Assembly: GCF_013087525.1 (NCBI RefSeq)
Contig: NZ_JABFCS010000001.1
Span: 4,030,001 to 4,094,000, forward strand
Length of the DNA stretch: 64,000 nucleotides
Direction of reading: 5' to 3'
From: Ramlibacter montanisoli
GTDB lineage: Bacteria; Pseudomonadota; Gammaproteobacteria; Burkholderiales; Burkholderiaceae_C
Positions 54,556 to 64,000 of the stretch are shown in pieces (positions within the stretch are counted from its first letter, which is position 1; the number at the start of each line of letters is the position of its first letter). The notes beneath the pieces were generated by a model. The model was not told the origin of the DNA. It saw nothing but the letters and a program-made list of their open reading frames with translations, and searched no databases. Both the position numbers and the translations under genes were made by a program.

Positions 54556-56911
54556 GCGGCCTCCTCGGCGGGACGGCGCAAGGCCTCGAGGCGACGCGCG
54601 CGGCGCCGGGCGCGCAAGGCCTCCAGCACGCGCTCGGGCGAGAGCGGGAGGGCGTCGAGCCGCAAGCCGAGCGCATCGGCGATCGCGTTGGCCACCGCGG
54701 GCGGGCAGCCGTGCAGCGCACCCTCGCTGCCCTCCTTGGCACCGAAGGGGCCCAGCGGGTCCATGCTCTCGATCAGCGTCACCTCGATGTCGGGCGACTC
54801 CGCCATCGTCGGGATCCGGTAGTCCAGCAGGTTGGCGCGCAGCGGCAGGCCCTCGTGGTACTGCGTCTCCTCGGACAGCGCCTGGCCCATGCCCATCCAC
54901 ACGGCGCCCTGGATCTGCCCTTCGAGGGCCAGCGGATTGATGGCGCGCCCGCAGTCCTGCGCCACCCAGACCTTCTGCACCCGAACCAGGCCGGTGTCCT
55001 CGTCCACGTGCACCTGCGCGACCTGCGCGGCGTAGCTGAAGCCCGCCGTCGAACCCACGGCGGCACCGCGGAACTTGCCGCCTTGCGTTTCGGACGGGGT
55101 GGACCAGCTGCCCTTGACGGTCAGCGTTCCGGTGTCCACCAGCGCCGCCTGCACGCATTGCGCGAATTCCAGGCGCTCGCCGGTTCCGGTGCGCACGCAG
55201 CACTCGCCGAGCCACTCCAGCTCCGACGGCTCCGCCTTCAGTCGCGTGGCCGCCGCCTCGAGCAGCACGCGCCTGAGTGCTTCGGCCGCGCGCAGCGCCG
55301 CGTTGCCGACCATGAAGGACACGCGTGATGAATAGGAGCCGTTGTCCTTGGGCGTGAGCGCGCTGTCGGCGGACACGACGCGGATGCGCGCCATCGGCAG
55401 CAGCAACACCTCCGCAACGACCTGGGAGAGCAGCGTCGTCGATCCCTGGCCGATGTCGGAGGCCCCCGTGAACAGGGTGATGCTACCGTCAAAATCGAGC
55501 TTGAGTGTGACCACCGCATGCGGCTCGCCAGTCCAGTGCACCGGCTTGGCGGAACCGCTGACGTAATGCGAGCAGGCCATGCCCAGGCCCACGCCGGGCG
55601 GCAACTGGCCGCGCCGCTGCCGCCAGCCCGACGCGCTTTCGACGGCGTCCAGGCACTGCGGCAGTCCGTACGAATTCACCTGCAGGTCGTTGAGCGTGCG
55701 GTGCGGCGCCTCCAGCAGGTTGGCGCGGCGCAGGGCGAAGGCATCCAGGCCCAGCGCTGCCGCCGCTTCGTCCAGCAGCGACTCGATGCCGAAACGCACG
55801 TTCACCGCGCCGTGCCCGCGCATCGCGCCGCAGGGCGGCAGGTTGGTGTACACGCGGGCGCCGCGGTAGCGGACCGCGCCGACCTTGTAGAGCGCGTGCA
55901 GCAGTGCGCCGGCATAGAGGATGGTGACCAGACCGTAGCCGCCATAGGCGCCACCGCGCTGCACCACGTCGGCCTGCAGCGCCGTGATCTCGCCGTTGGC
56001 GCGCAATCCGATCTTCAGCTCGATCTCGCTGTGCGGACGTCCGCGGTGCGTGAAGAAGACTTCCTCGCGCGTGAGTTCCAGCTTGACCGTCCCCCGCAGG
56101 CGCGGGCCAGCGCCGCCGTCACCATCTCGAAGTTCAGCGGCTCCACGCGGTGCCCGAAGCCGCCCCCGACGAAGGGCTTGACGACGCGAACCTGCGAAGG
56201 ATCCAGGCCCAGCGTCTGCGCCAGCGTCAGGTGCAGGTAGTAGGGGACCTGCGTCACCGAATGCACCGTCAGCCGCTGCGCCTCCGGCTCCCATTGCGCG
56301 ATGGTGGTGTTCAGTTCGAGCTGGCCGTGCGCGATCTCGGCGCATTCGAAGCGGCGCGCCAACACCAGGTCGGCCGCGGCGAATCCGGCCTCGACGTCGC
56401 CGAACTCCTGCTCCACCCGCCGCTCGAGATTGCCCGGACGGTCCTCGTGCAGCGCCACCGCACCCTCCGCGCGCGCCGCGGCGGCGCTGAAGTAGGCGGG
56501 CAGTTCCTCCAGTTCGACGCGCACGGCGGCCAGCGCCGCCATCGCCGTCGCCTGGTCGTCCGCCGCCACCGCGAACAAGGGTTCGCCGCGGTAGCGCACC
56601 TTGCCGCGCGCCAGCGGCCATTCGTTCTGCGAGATCGGGATCACGCCGTAGGCCGCGTGGAAGTCCTCGCCGGTGATCACCGCATGCACGCCGGGCAGGG
56701 CGAGCGCGGCACTCTTGTCGATGCAGCGGATGCGCGCGTGAGCAACCGTGCTGCGGCCGATCGCACCCACCAGCGCGGGCCCGGGCTGCAGGTCCGCGGT
56801 GTAGCGCGCGCGACCCGTGACCTTCTCGACGCCGTCCACCAGCGGCGTGCGCACGCCGATCGAGTGCGTCGGCGGCGCCGGTTCCTGGACGAGGGGTGCG
56901 TGCTTGCTCAT
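54552..56911 (-). CDS. hcrA: 4-hydroxybenzoyl-CoA reductase alpha subunit (Mo), frameshifted
   Basis: About 786 residues of the xanthine-oxidase-type molybdenum subunit. It contains VDGVEKVTGRARYTADLQPG, VKPFVGGGFGHRVEPLNFEM, YTNLPPCGAMRGHGAVNVRF, TGASDIGQGSTTLLSQVVAE and the catalytic-Glu loop PFGAKEGSEGALHGCPPAVA. One base is missing near 56100, where ATAALAR must join RLRGTVKLELTREEVFFTHR. The enzyme reductively removes the para-hydroxyl, giving benzoyl-CoA. Start and stop overlap hcrC and hcrB by four bases each. Confidence 0.87.
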
Positions 56912-57378
56912 GGCGCCTTTTCCGCGACGGCCCGCACCGACTCCACCACCTTGACGTAGCCGGTGCAGCGACAGAGATTGCCCGCCATCGCCTCGCGGAT
57001 CTGTTCGTCGCTCGGGTGCGGCACGCGCCGCAGCAGCGCCTCCGCCGCCATCACCATGCCGGGCGTGCAGAAGCCGCATTGCGTGCCGAGGTGCTCGTGG
57101 AAGGACTTCTGCAGCGCGCTCATGCCGCCGGCCTGCGACTGGCTCTCGATCGTCTCGATGGCGGCGCCGTCCACGGTGGCCGCGAGCGTGATGCAGGCCA
57201 GCCGCGGCTTGCCGTCGATGATCACGGTGCAGGCACCGCACTCGCCGCCGTCGCAGCCCTGCTTGGTGCCGGTAAGGGCGAGCGAGTCGCGCAGCACGTC
57301 GACCAGCAGCGCGTTGTCGGGAACGGCGACGGTGCGCCGGCGGCCGTTGACCTTCAGGCGGAGCAGGCGTTCGGTCAC
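56908..57378 (-). CDS. hcrC: 4-hydroxybenzoyl-CoA reductase gamma subunit (2Fe-2S)
   Basis: 156 residues from a GTG start at 57378. Two 2Fe-2S motifs: the plant-type GCDGGECGACTVIIDGKPRL plus AC, and the helical CGFCTPGMVMAAEALL with NLCRCTGYVKVVESV. It feeds electrons to the reductase. It starts two bases after the ligase stop and overlaps hcrA. A generic xanthine-dehydrogenase small subunit would look similar; hcrB makes the specific call. Confidence 0.86.
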   Translation of the reverse strand: MTERLLRLKVNGRRRTVAVPDNALLVDVLRDSLALTGTKQGCDGGECGACTVIIDGKPRLACITLAATVDGAAIETIESQSQAGGMSALQKSFHEHLGTQCGFCTPGMVMAAEALLRRVPHPSDEQIREAMAGNLCRCTGYVKVVESVRAVAEKAP

Positions 57379-57379
57379 G

Positions 57380-58714
57380 TCACTGCTCCTTCCTGCGCAG
57401 GTCGCGCACGCGCACGGCCTTGCCCTGGGAACGCGCGATGGTCCCAGGCACCAGCACCGTCACGCTGGTGCTGATGCCCACGTGCACCTTGATGTGGTGC
57501 ACCAGCTCGCGCGCCAGCCCGTCGAAGTGGTCCGAGGGCACGCCGGGCTGGGCCTCGATCTCGATGTCCACTTCGTCCAGCACGCCGCGCCGCTGCACCA
57601 CCAGCTGGTAGTGCGGCGCCAGGTGCGGGCGGCCGACCATCACCGCCTCGAGCTGCGAGGGATAGACGTTGACGCCGCGGATGATCAGCATGTCGTCGTT
57701 GCGCCCCGTGATGCGCAGGATGCGGCCGTGCGTGCGTCCGCACTCGCAGCGTTCGGTGCTGAAGCGCGTGATGTCGCGGGTGCGGTAGCGCAGCATGGGC
57801 AGCGCCTGCTTGGTCAGCGTGGTGATCACCAGCTCACCGGCCTGGCCCTCCGGCGCCGGCTTGCCCGTTTCCGGATCGATGATCTCGAACAGGAAGTGGT
57901 CCTCCCAGCCGTGCAGGCCCTGCTGCAGGTGGCATTCGCAGGCGACGCCGGGACCCATGATCTCGGACAGGCCGTACACGTCCACCGCCTTGAGGCCGAG
58001 CCGCTCCTGGATCTCCGCGCGCATCGCGGCGCTCCAGGGCTCGGCGCCGAACAGGCCCACGCGCAGCTTGCTCTGGCGCAGGTCCACGCCCTGCTGCTCG
58101 GCCGACTCCGCGATGGCGAGCGCATAGGACGGCGTGGCGCACAGCACGGTCGCGCCGAAGTCCTGGATCAATCCGACCTGGCGCTCGGTGCCGCCGCCGG
58201 ACACCGGCACCACGACGGCACCCAGGCGCTCGGCCCCGTAGTGCGCACCCAGCCCGCCGGTGAACAGGCCGTAGCCGTAGGCGTTGTGGACGATGTCGCC
58301 GGGGCGCACGCCGGCGCCGTACATGGACCGGGCCATCAGGTCCGACCAGTTCTCCAGGTCCTGCCGCGTGTAACCGACGACGGTGGACTTGCCGGTGGTG
58401 CCCGAGCTGGCGTGCAATCGCGCGAGCTGCTCCACCGGCCGCGCGAACAGGCCGTAGGGATAGTGGTCCCGCAGATCCGTCTTCTGGCTGAAGGGCAGCG
58501 CGGCCACGTCGTCCAGCGTGCGCACGTCGGCTGGCCGCAGCCCGGCGGCCCGCATGCGATTGCGCACGGGCGGCACGTTGGCATACAGGTTTTCCAGCAT
58601 CTCGCGCAGGCGGCGCAGCTGCAGCGCTGCGAGCTGCTCGCGCGGCATGGTCTCCAGCTCGGGATGCAGGAAGGCCTGCGTGCGCGTGGTGTCGGAGCGG
58701 GTCGTTCCATCCAT
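57380..58714 (-). CDS. paaK: Phenylacetate-CoA ligase
   Basis: 444 residues. AMP-forming ligase of the PaaK subfamily: LPFSQKTDLRDHYPYGLFAR, ATP loop LHASSGTTGKSTVVGYTRQD, VYGLSEIMGPGVACECHLQQ, ITTLTKQALPMLRYRTRDIT and TGRNDDMLIIRGVNVYPSQL. It activates phenylacetate, and possibly 4-hydroxyphenylacetate, to the CoA thioester, which the adjacent Pad-like complex would oxidise. It lies nine bases after padD. The frame is intact. Confidence 0.93.
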   Translation of the reverse strand: MDGTTRSDTTRTQAFLHPELETMPREQLAALQLRRLREMLENLYANVPPVRNRMRAAGLRPADVRTLDDVAALPFSQKTDLRDHYPYGLFARPVEQLARLHASSGTTGKSTVVGYTRQDLENWSDLMARSMYGAGVRPGDIVHNAYGYGLFTGGLGAHYGAERLGAVVVPVSGGGTERQVGLIQDFGATVLCATPSYALAIAESAEQQGVDLRQSKLRVGLFGAEPWSAAMRAEIQERLGLKAVDVYGLSEIMGPGVACECHLQQGLHGWEDHFLFEIIDPETGKPAPEGQAGELVITTLTKQALPMLRYRTRDITRFSTERCECGRTHGRILRITGRNDDMLIIRGVNVYPSQLEAVMVGRPHLAPHYQLVVQRRGVLDEVDIEIEAQPGVPSDHFDGLARELVHHIKVHVGISTSVTVLVPGTIARSQGKAVRVRDLRRKEQ

Positions 58715-58723
58715 GGTCGGTCC

Positions 58724-59578
58724 TCAGGCTGCGGTGCGGGGCACGCCGCGCACCGGCATGCGCGGCAGCACGATGCCGTGGTGGAATCCGGCACGCGTGA
58801 TCAGGTCGAACTTGAAGCGGCCGCCGGTGATGGCGGCGAGGGCGCCGGCTGTTGCGAGCAGCACGGCGCTCGCGAACGGCGGCAACGCGGTGCTCGCCGC
58901 CACCAGCGCGAGCACGCTGGGCACCAGCGCCCCGAGCCACTGGAGAAAGCGCCCCGCCGGCTCCAGTGCGCGCAGCGCCAGCGCGGCACCGTCCGTGCGC
59001 TGCAGCCGCTCGCGCCAGACTCGCCACAGCAGCCAGCGCACGATCAGCAGGATCGCCAGCACGACGGCCAGTGCCGGCGATGGCTGCGTCCACGCGCCCA
59101 CCAGCCAGAACAGGCCGAGGCCCTCGGTGATGCCCGTGGCCATCAGCAGCGGCCGCGTCCAGGGCTCGCGCCAGGCCGGGATCGCCATCGCGCTGCCGAG
59201 GATGCGGACCTGGCAATAGAGGAAGGCCGCGGCCGCGACGACCGCAGGCGCGATCGCCCAGTGCACGCGGAGCAGCACCGCGAAACCCAGCGGGAACAGC
59301 AGGAGCGCGGCCAGTGCCTCGCGCGACATCCATGATCCCTTCAGGTGCAGCAGCACGTTGGCCGCGCGCAGCGGCCGGCCCAGTTCCAGCCACACGGCGA
59401 ACAGGCCGAGCGCGACCAGCGCCAGCCCCAGCGCGAGCAGGCCGCGCGCTTCCGGCCGGTCCAGCGCGCAGAGCAGGGTGACGATCACCAGTCCCGCACC
59501 GGCCCCACCGCAGACGAAATTCGCCGCCGCGCGCCAGTCCCAGTGCGGCTGGATCCGTTGGAGGTGGCGGCTTTTCAT
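58724..59578 (-). CDS. padD: PadD-like membrane anchor (DmsC/NrfD type)
   Basis: 284 residues with about eight membrane helices, starting MKSRHLQRIQPHWDWRAAAN then FVCGGAGAGLVIVTLLCALD. The pattern is that of DmsC/NrfD quinone-interacting subunits. Internal features include WLELGRPLRAANVLLHLKGS and a WMSREAL motif, typical of NrfD-like anchors. It would anchor PadBC and pass electrons to quinone. The start overlaps the padC stop by four bases. The frame is intact. Confidence 0.78.
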   Translation of the reverse strand: MKSRHLQRIQPHWDWRAAANFVCGGAGAGLVIVTLLCALDRPEARGLLALGLALVALGLFAVWLELGRPLRAANVLLHLKGSWMSREALAALLLFPLGFAVLLRVHWAIAPAVVAAAAFLYCQVRILGSAMAIPAWREPWTRPLLMATGITEGLGLFWLVGAWTQPSPALAVVLAILLIVRWLLWRVWRERLQRTDGAALALRALEPAGRFLQWLGALVPSVLALVAASTALPPFASAVLLATAGALAAITGGRFKFDLITRAGFHHGIVLPRMPVRGVPRTAA

Positions 59579-60228
59579 GGCCTCTTGCGATCCCACAGGT
59601 AGTAGAAGCCGGGGCCGGTGCCCAGCTCCTCGTTCAGGCGGAAGTGCTCGTTGCGCGCCAGCAGCTGCGACACGTTGCTGCCCGGATCCTCGATGTCGCC
59701 GAAGGCCAGCGCCTCGGCGATGCAGGCGTTGACGCAGGCCGGCGTCGCTTCCGGGTCGCGCCCCGGCAGCAGCCCCTTCTCGAGGCCCTGGTCGATGCGG
59801 TCCACGCAGAAGGTGCACTTGGTGGCCACCGAGCGCTGCGATGCGTCATCGCGCCGTTCCTCGTTCGCCGTCGGCGTCTTGCCGTAGGCGAACACGCCGG
59901 CGGGCGACTTGGAACGCGCCTGGTAGGGGCAGGCCATGGTGCAGTAGGCGCAGCCGATGCACAGGTCGTAATCGATGGTGACGATGCCGTCGGCGCGCTT
60001 GCGCGTCGCGGTGGTCGGGCACACCGGCAGGCAGGCGGGCTCGTCGCAATGCTGGCAGCCGATCGGGATGAAGGCGCGCTGCACGTCGGGGAACTCGCCG
60101 GTTTCCACGTCGAGCACGCGGCGCCACTGCACGCCAGGGGGCGTGGCGTTGGCGTGCTTGCAGGCCGCCGTGCAGGTCTGGCAGCCGACGCAGCGGCGCA
60201 GGTCCGCGATCATCGCCCAGCGTGTCAT
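59575..60228 (-). CDS. padC: PadC-like four-cluster ferredoxin subunit
   Basis: 217 residues with four 4Fe-4S motifs in DMSO-reductase beta-subunit order: CVGCQTCTAACKH, CQHCDEPACLPVCP, CIGCAYCTMACP, and CTFCVDR with a later CVNACIAEAL. The N-terminus is MTRWAMIADLRRCVGCQTCT, with no export signal. It carries electrons between the molybdenum subunit and the membrane anchor. The overlap with padB and padD shows tight coupling. The frame is intact. Confidence 0.87.
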   Translation of the reverse strand: MTRWAMIADLRRCVGCQTCTAACKHANATPPGVQWRRVLDVETGEFPDVQRAFIPIGCQHCDEPACLPVCPTTATRKRADGIVTIDYDLCIGCAYCTMACPYQARSKSPAGVFAYGKTPTANEERRDDASQRSVATKCTFCVDRIDQGLEKGLLPGRDPEATPACVNACIAEALAFGDIEDPGSNVSQLLARNEHFRLNEELGTGPGFYYLWDRKRP

Positions 60229-62953
60229 GCCGCCTCCTTCGCCTTGCGCACGCGCACGCGCACCAGGTCCGCGCCCGATCCGGTCGCGTCGGTGAGGTCC
60301 AGCGACATGCCCGCCAGCGCGTTCAGGCTGGGCACGCCGAAATCCTTGGCCAGCGGTGTCGCCCAATGACCGAACTGGCCGATCGCAAGGACGGTGTCGG
60401 GCCGCACACCCTGGCGCAGCACGGCACGCCCGCTCACCTTGCGCTTCGGCGTCGCGATCTCGATAGCGTCGCCGTCGGCGATGCCGAGGTCGCGCGCGCT
60501 CGCCGCGTTGATGATCAGCCCGCGGTGGCCGGCGATGTTGTCGGCCACCTCGTGGATCATCTGCAGGCCTACATTGCCGCCCCAGGCGTACTGCATGCTG
60601 CGCGCGGTCAGCAGCCAGAAGGGGTAGTCGTCGGGCGCGGAGCCGCTCTTGCGCACCGCGTCGGACCAGGGCTGGCTGAAGTCCTTGCACGCCGGCAACG
60701 CCTGGTACTCGTGCAGCTGCTGGTCCCACCAGTCCATGCCGTTCTCGTGCAGGCGCCGCCCGAGCTCCACGCCGACGCGCGCCAGCCGCTCCTGGTAGGG
60801 CAGCTCGAAGCGCAGGCCGCGCTCCACCATCGTCGGATACAGGTACCAGTCGCTGCGCGGGAATGGACGCGTGGCCAGGCCGTGTTCCTTCCACCAGTCC
60901 AGGCCGTGGATCTCGGCCCCGTCGGTGAGCTCGGCGCTCGCGGCGCGGCACACGGCGTCCCAGATCGCGTCGCGATCGGGATCGCGCGCGGGGTCGAGCG
61001 AGAAGTCGCCGGCGGCGCACTTGAGGGGCACGCCGGCCGCGCCCTTGTTGATCGCGGCGACGTAGCCGGGCGTCAGGCCGGTGCGGCGCGCGAGCTCGCT
61101 CGCGATCTCGGTGAAGTCGCGCGTCTCGCCGCGCGCGGCCACCGCCGGCTGGCGCAAGGCATAGCCTTCGTGGTCCCAGAACTGCTCGACGTACTTGGTG
61201 CCGCCGATGCGGATCAGCTGCAGGCTTTCCAGGTCGGTCGCGTCCGGCAGCAGCACGTCCGCGAAGTGGTTGGTCTCGTCGCGCGTGTAGGCGAAGGCCA
61301 CCACGAAGGGGAAGCGCGCCATCTTGTCGGCGATCGCCGCGGTGTCCCAGAAGGAGATCGCCGGGTTGGTGCGGTAGACGAACCACACGTCCGGAAAGGT
61401 CACGCGCGGCAGCCCCTTGGGCGTCGCGTCGAGGAACATCCAGGAGAAGTGGGTCGGGCCTAGCGCCTGGCTCCAGGGGCCATCGCCCGCCAGCGGCACC
61501 ATGCTGCGGTAGGCGTTGCGGATGTTCGGCTTGGCCGACCAGTGCTCCTTGTCGGTCGGGTTCAACGGGTAGTTCATGAACCCGTCCGGTCCCGGCCGCG
61601 CGCTTTCCAGCCGCTGCGCCATCGGCCGCACGATCCGCACCGTGGTGCCCACCGTGCCGCCCGGCACTTCGAGCGCGCCGACCAGCGTGGCCAGCACCGT
61701 GCGGGCCCAGCAGGATTCGAAGCCGCCCCAGCCGTTGTTGACCGTCTTGCCCAGGCTCACGGCGACCGGGCGGTAGGGCAACTGCTTGCCGTCGATCTCG
61801 ATCGTCTGCCCGACGCAGGCGTGCTGCAGGTATTCGTTGGCGACCTGGCGGATGGTCGCCGCGCTGACGTCGCAGACCTTCGCCGCCCATTCGGGCGTGT
61901 ACTCGCGCATGTGCTCCACCATGCGGGTGAAGGCGGTCTGCCCGCGCAGCAGGCCCTCGGCGAGCACTTCGCCGTCGGCACCGACCTCGATCGCATCGAC
62001 CTCGTGGCTGCCTTCCAGTGCTTCGGTGATGCCGGGCGTGTCGTGGCAGTGCGCTGCGTTGGACGCGCCGTCCCACACCAGCGGCTTGCGCGAGGAGCGG
62101 TCGCGCAGGAAGTAGCCGTTGGGCCCGACCAGGTAGGGCGAGCCGGTGCGGCGCGCCAGGAACTCGACGTCCAGCGAGGAACGGGGCGCCTCGTGCAGCA
62201 TCACGTGGATCAGCCCGAACAGGAAGGCGGCATCGGTCTTGGGCTTGAGCGGAACCCACTGCGCCGAGCAGGCACCGGTGACCGACAGGTGCGGCTCCAC
62301 CTGCACCCGCTTCATGCCGCGGGCCCGCGCGCGCGAGTGCCGCCAGATGCCCACCACGCCGCCCGAGGCCTCGATGTTGGAGCCGCAGGAGATCAGGTAA
62401 TTGCACAGGGGCGTGTCGGCCGCGACGATGAAGGCGCGGTGCCAGAACTCGCCGTAAAGATGCTCTGAGTGGTAGCACTTGACGCCTGGCCGGAGCCGAA
62501 GCCCATGTCCACCGGCCCCCAGGCCGCGAGGAAGGCGGGGAAGGTCCCCATGTACGACTGCGGCGTGCCGCCGCCGCCGAAGCTGGCGGCCACGCGCGGG
62601 TAGCCGGATTCATCCGCGAGACCTTCCGCCCGCACCCGCGCCAGCTTCTCCGTGATGAGCGTCATCGCCTCGTCCCACGAGATCGGCACGAAGCCCGGAT
62701 CCTCGTCGCGCCCCTTCTTCGGGTTGGTGCGCTTCATGGGCGTGAGCACGCGGTTCGGGTTGTAGGTCTTCTGGATCAGCCCGAAGGCCTTCACGCATAC
62801 CTTGCCGCCGCCGGGGTGGATGCCGGCCGCGCAGAAATTGGGCTCGACTTCGGTCGCCACGCCGCCTTCCACCTTGACGGTGAGCAGGTCCGGCCCGGCC
62901 ACGCACTGGTAGCAGAGCGTGGGCACGCGCCGGGTGGCGGCGGCGGCAGTCAT
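60225..62953 (-). CDS. padB: PadB-like molybdopterin oxidoreductase, frameshifted
   Basis: About 909 residues of the DMSO-reductase superfamily. N-terminal cluster region: CYQC (Cys14, 17), further Cys at 41 and 53, then TPMKRTNPKKGRDEDPGFVP and ISWDEAMTLI. One G is missing near 62488, between MGFGSGQG and VKCYHSEHLYGEFWHR. The C-terminal part ends in a molybdopterin-dinucleotide-binding domain (NAASARDLGIADGDAIEIAT). No Tat signal, as in cytoplasm-facing phenylacetyl-CoA:acceptor oxidoreductase, which oxidises phenylacetyl-CoA to phenylglyoxylate. The padB call leans on the adjacent ligase and padCD order. Confidence 0.78.
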
Positions 62954-63357
62954 GCCATGCCCGCCTTCGCCGCCTTGGCGGCCAGCCGCTGCTCGGTCGT
63001 CGCCACGTCGACGATGAAGCGCTGGTGCGTCGCGCGGCAGATCGGGTCCACGCTGTCCTTGCCCTGCACCGAGAAGGTCACGGCGCGGCCCTTCAGCGCG
63101 ACCAGCTCCACCTCCAGTTCCACCGGCATGCCCTGCAGCGTGGCGGCGAGGTGGTCGAGTTCGATGCGCGTGCCCACGGAGTCCTCGCCGGGGTCCAGGT
63201 GCTGCAGCAGCAGCTCGCGGCAGGCGACTTCCACGTCGCGCACCAGCATGGGCGTGGCATACACGCGCGCCTTCTCGCCCATGAAGCCGATGGTGCGGTC
63301 GCGGGTGACTTCGAAGCGCGCCGTGTGGCGCAGGCCGGGTTGCAGGGTCGTCTTCAT
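62950..63357 (-). CDS. FlK-type acyl-CoA thioesterase
   Basis: 135 residues, a hot-dog fold. Catalytic spacing matches fluoroacetyl-CoA thioesterase FlK: Thr35, Glu43 and His69, eight and 26 residues apart, in ARVYATPMLVRDVEVACREL and GTRIELDHLAATLQGMPVEL. It may hydrolyse dead-end aromatic CoA esters or recycle CoA in the pathway. Start and stop overlap livF and padB by four bases each. The frame is intact. Confidence 0.82.
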   Translation of the reverse strand: MKTTLQPGLRHTARFEVTRDRTIGFMGEKARVYATPMLVRDVEVACRELLLQHLDPGEDSVGTRIELDHLAATLQGMPVELEVELVALKGRAVTFSVQGKDSVDPICRATHQRFIVDVATTEQRLAAKAAKAGMA

Positions 63358-64000
63358 GCGGGAGTTCCTTCAGCACAGGTTCCGAGATAGGCGCGCTGCA
63401 CCTGGGGGTTGCGCAGCAGGTCCCGCGCGCCGCCCCCGAGCACGATGCGCCCGGTTTCCATCACGTAGCCGCGGTCGGCGATGCCCAGCGCCGCGCGCGC
63501 GTTCTGGTCCACCAGCAGGATCGTGGTGCCCAGCCGGCGCAGCGCGGCGATGCGCGCGAAGATCTCGGCCACCAGCCGCGGCGCCAGTCCCATGCTGGGC
63601 TCGTCCAGCAGCAGCAGGCGCGGCCGCGCCATCAGCGCGCGGCCGATTGCCAGCATCTGCTGCTGCCCGCCGGACAGGTTGCCGGCCGCCTCGCGGCGCT
63701 TCTCCGCGAGCACGGGGAACAGTTCCAGCACGGGGTCCAGGTGCGTGTCGCTGCCGCGGGCGAATGCGCCCAGCCGCAGGTTGTCCTCCACGCTCATGGG
63801 GCCGAACACCTGCCGGCCTTCCGGCACCTGCACGATGCCCAGCTGCGCGCGCGCGCGCGCCGGCAGCCGCGCCAGGTCCTGGCCCTCGAAGCGGATGCTG
63901 CCGCCGCTGGCGGGCTGCACGCCGGAGATGGTTCGCAGCAAGGTGGTCTTGCCGGCACCGTTGGCGCCGACCAGCGCCACCAGTTCGCCGGAGCGCACGT
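63354..64000 (-). CDS. livF: Branched-chain/aromatic-acid ABC transporter ATPase LivF-type, 5' end beyond window
   Basis: At least 215 residues; the start lies past the window edge. Visible motifs: Walker A LVALVGANGAGKTTLLR, LGIVQVPEGRQVFGPMSVED (Q-loop region), signature NLSGGQQQMLAIGRALM, Walker B PRLLLLDEPSMGLAPRL, and LLVDQNARAALGIADRGYVM (H-loop replaced by Q, as in LivF). It powers uptake by a LivFGHMJ-type importer, here probably for the aromatic acid substrate. It overlaps the thioesterase start by four bases. Confidence 0.9.
   Translation of the reverse strand, partial: VRSGELVALVGANGAGKTTLLRTISGVQPASGGSIRFEGQDLARLPARARAQLGIVQVPEGRQVFGPMSVEDNLRLGAFARGSDTHLDPVLELFPVLAEKRREAAGNLSGGQQQMLAIGRALMARPRLLLLDEPSMGLAPRLVAEIFARIAALRRLGTTILLVDQNARAALGIADRGYVMETGRIVLGGGARDLLRNPQVQRAYLGTCAEGTPA

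Noticed and set aside
54552-57378. Generic xanthine or CO dehydrogenase
   Set aside because: The four-cysteine loop in the FAD subunit and the neighbouring aryl-CoA genes favour 4-hydroxybenzoyl-CoA reductase.

Overview
The window is very GC-rich, densely coded DNA from a betaproteobacterium. Burkholderiales, probably Comamonadaceae (Ramlibacter/Variovorax-like), is the best fit. The pointers are a DUF3567 gene, a PhaM-type PHA granule protein, the tgt-queA / recG-oxyR / ubiA / proC neighbourhood, and a ribosomal block that begins at rplN and runs to rplQ with infA between secY and rpmJ. The genus call is weak. No insertion sequence, prophage, integrase or CRISPR array was seen, and no gene-free stretch exceeds 300 bases.

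Layout. 1-8.2 kb: AsmA-like DUF748 protein (cut by the window start), DUF937 protein, ChaN-type lipoprotein, AbrB-type membrane protein, DUF3567 and DUF3108 proteins, and an IclR regulator divergent from a fumarylacetoacetase-family hydrolase. 8.3-17.4 kb: sensor kinase plus NtrC-class regulator, Tat-exported multicopper oxidase, SCO copper chaperone, a cytochrome c fused to a periplasmic-binding-protein-like domain, and an OPT-family transporter. 17.4-22.1 kb: fasciclin protein and a trehalose operon (otsB, GH15 hydrolase, otsA). 22.2-26.9 kb: VOC protein, TraB/GumN protein, enoyl-CoA hydratase-like protein, PCu(A)C copper chaperone, PhaM and a FIST sensor protein. 26.9-40 kb: queuosine genes (tgt, queA), recG, oxyR, DyP peroxidase, ubiA, FkbM methyltransferase, proC, phytase-like esterase, glpK and glpD. 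40-49.2 kb: the rplN-to-rplQ operon with its own promoter, an initiator tRNA and a clear terminator. 49.2-50.8 kb: panC and a GST.

50.8-64 kb, minus strand: a tightly coupled catabolic operon, mostly with 4-base start/stop overlaps. In transcription order it holds livF (cut by the window end), an FlK-type thioesterase, padB, padC and padD-like subunits (phenylacetyl-CoA oxidation), a phenylacetate-CoA ligase, hcrC, hcrA and hcrB (4-hydroxybenzoyl-CoA reductase), a short adenylation-domain-like protein, DUF2249, and a polytopic heme-copper-oxidase-like membrane protein. A hemerythrin gene follows. Together they suggest anaerobic, probably denitrifying, degradation of phenylacetate and 4-hydroxyphenylacetate to benzoyl-CoA.

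A strong caution applies. At least 20 genes, including rplN, infA, secY, rpsD, recG, queA and glpD, are broken by one-base indels, usually one base lost from a G or C run. Because essential genes are hit, these look like sequencing or assembly errors. Frameshifted genes are therefore annotated as single genes across the shift, with the shift position given.
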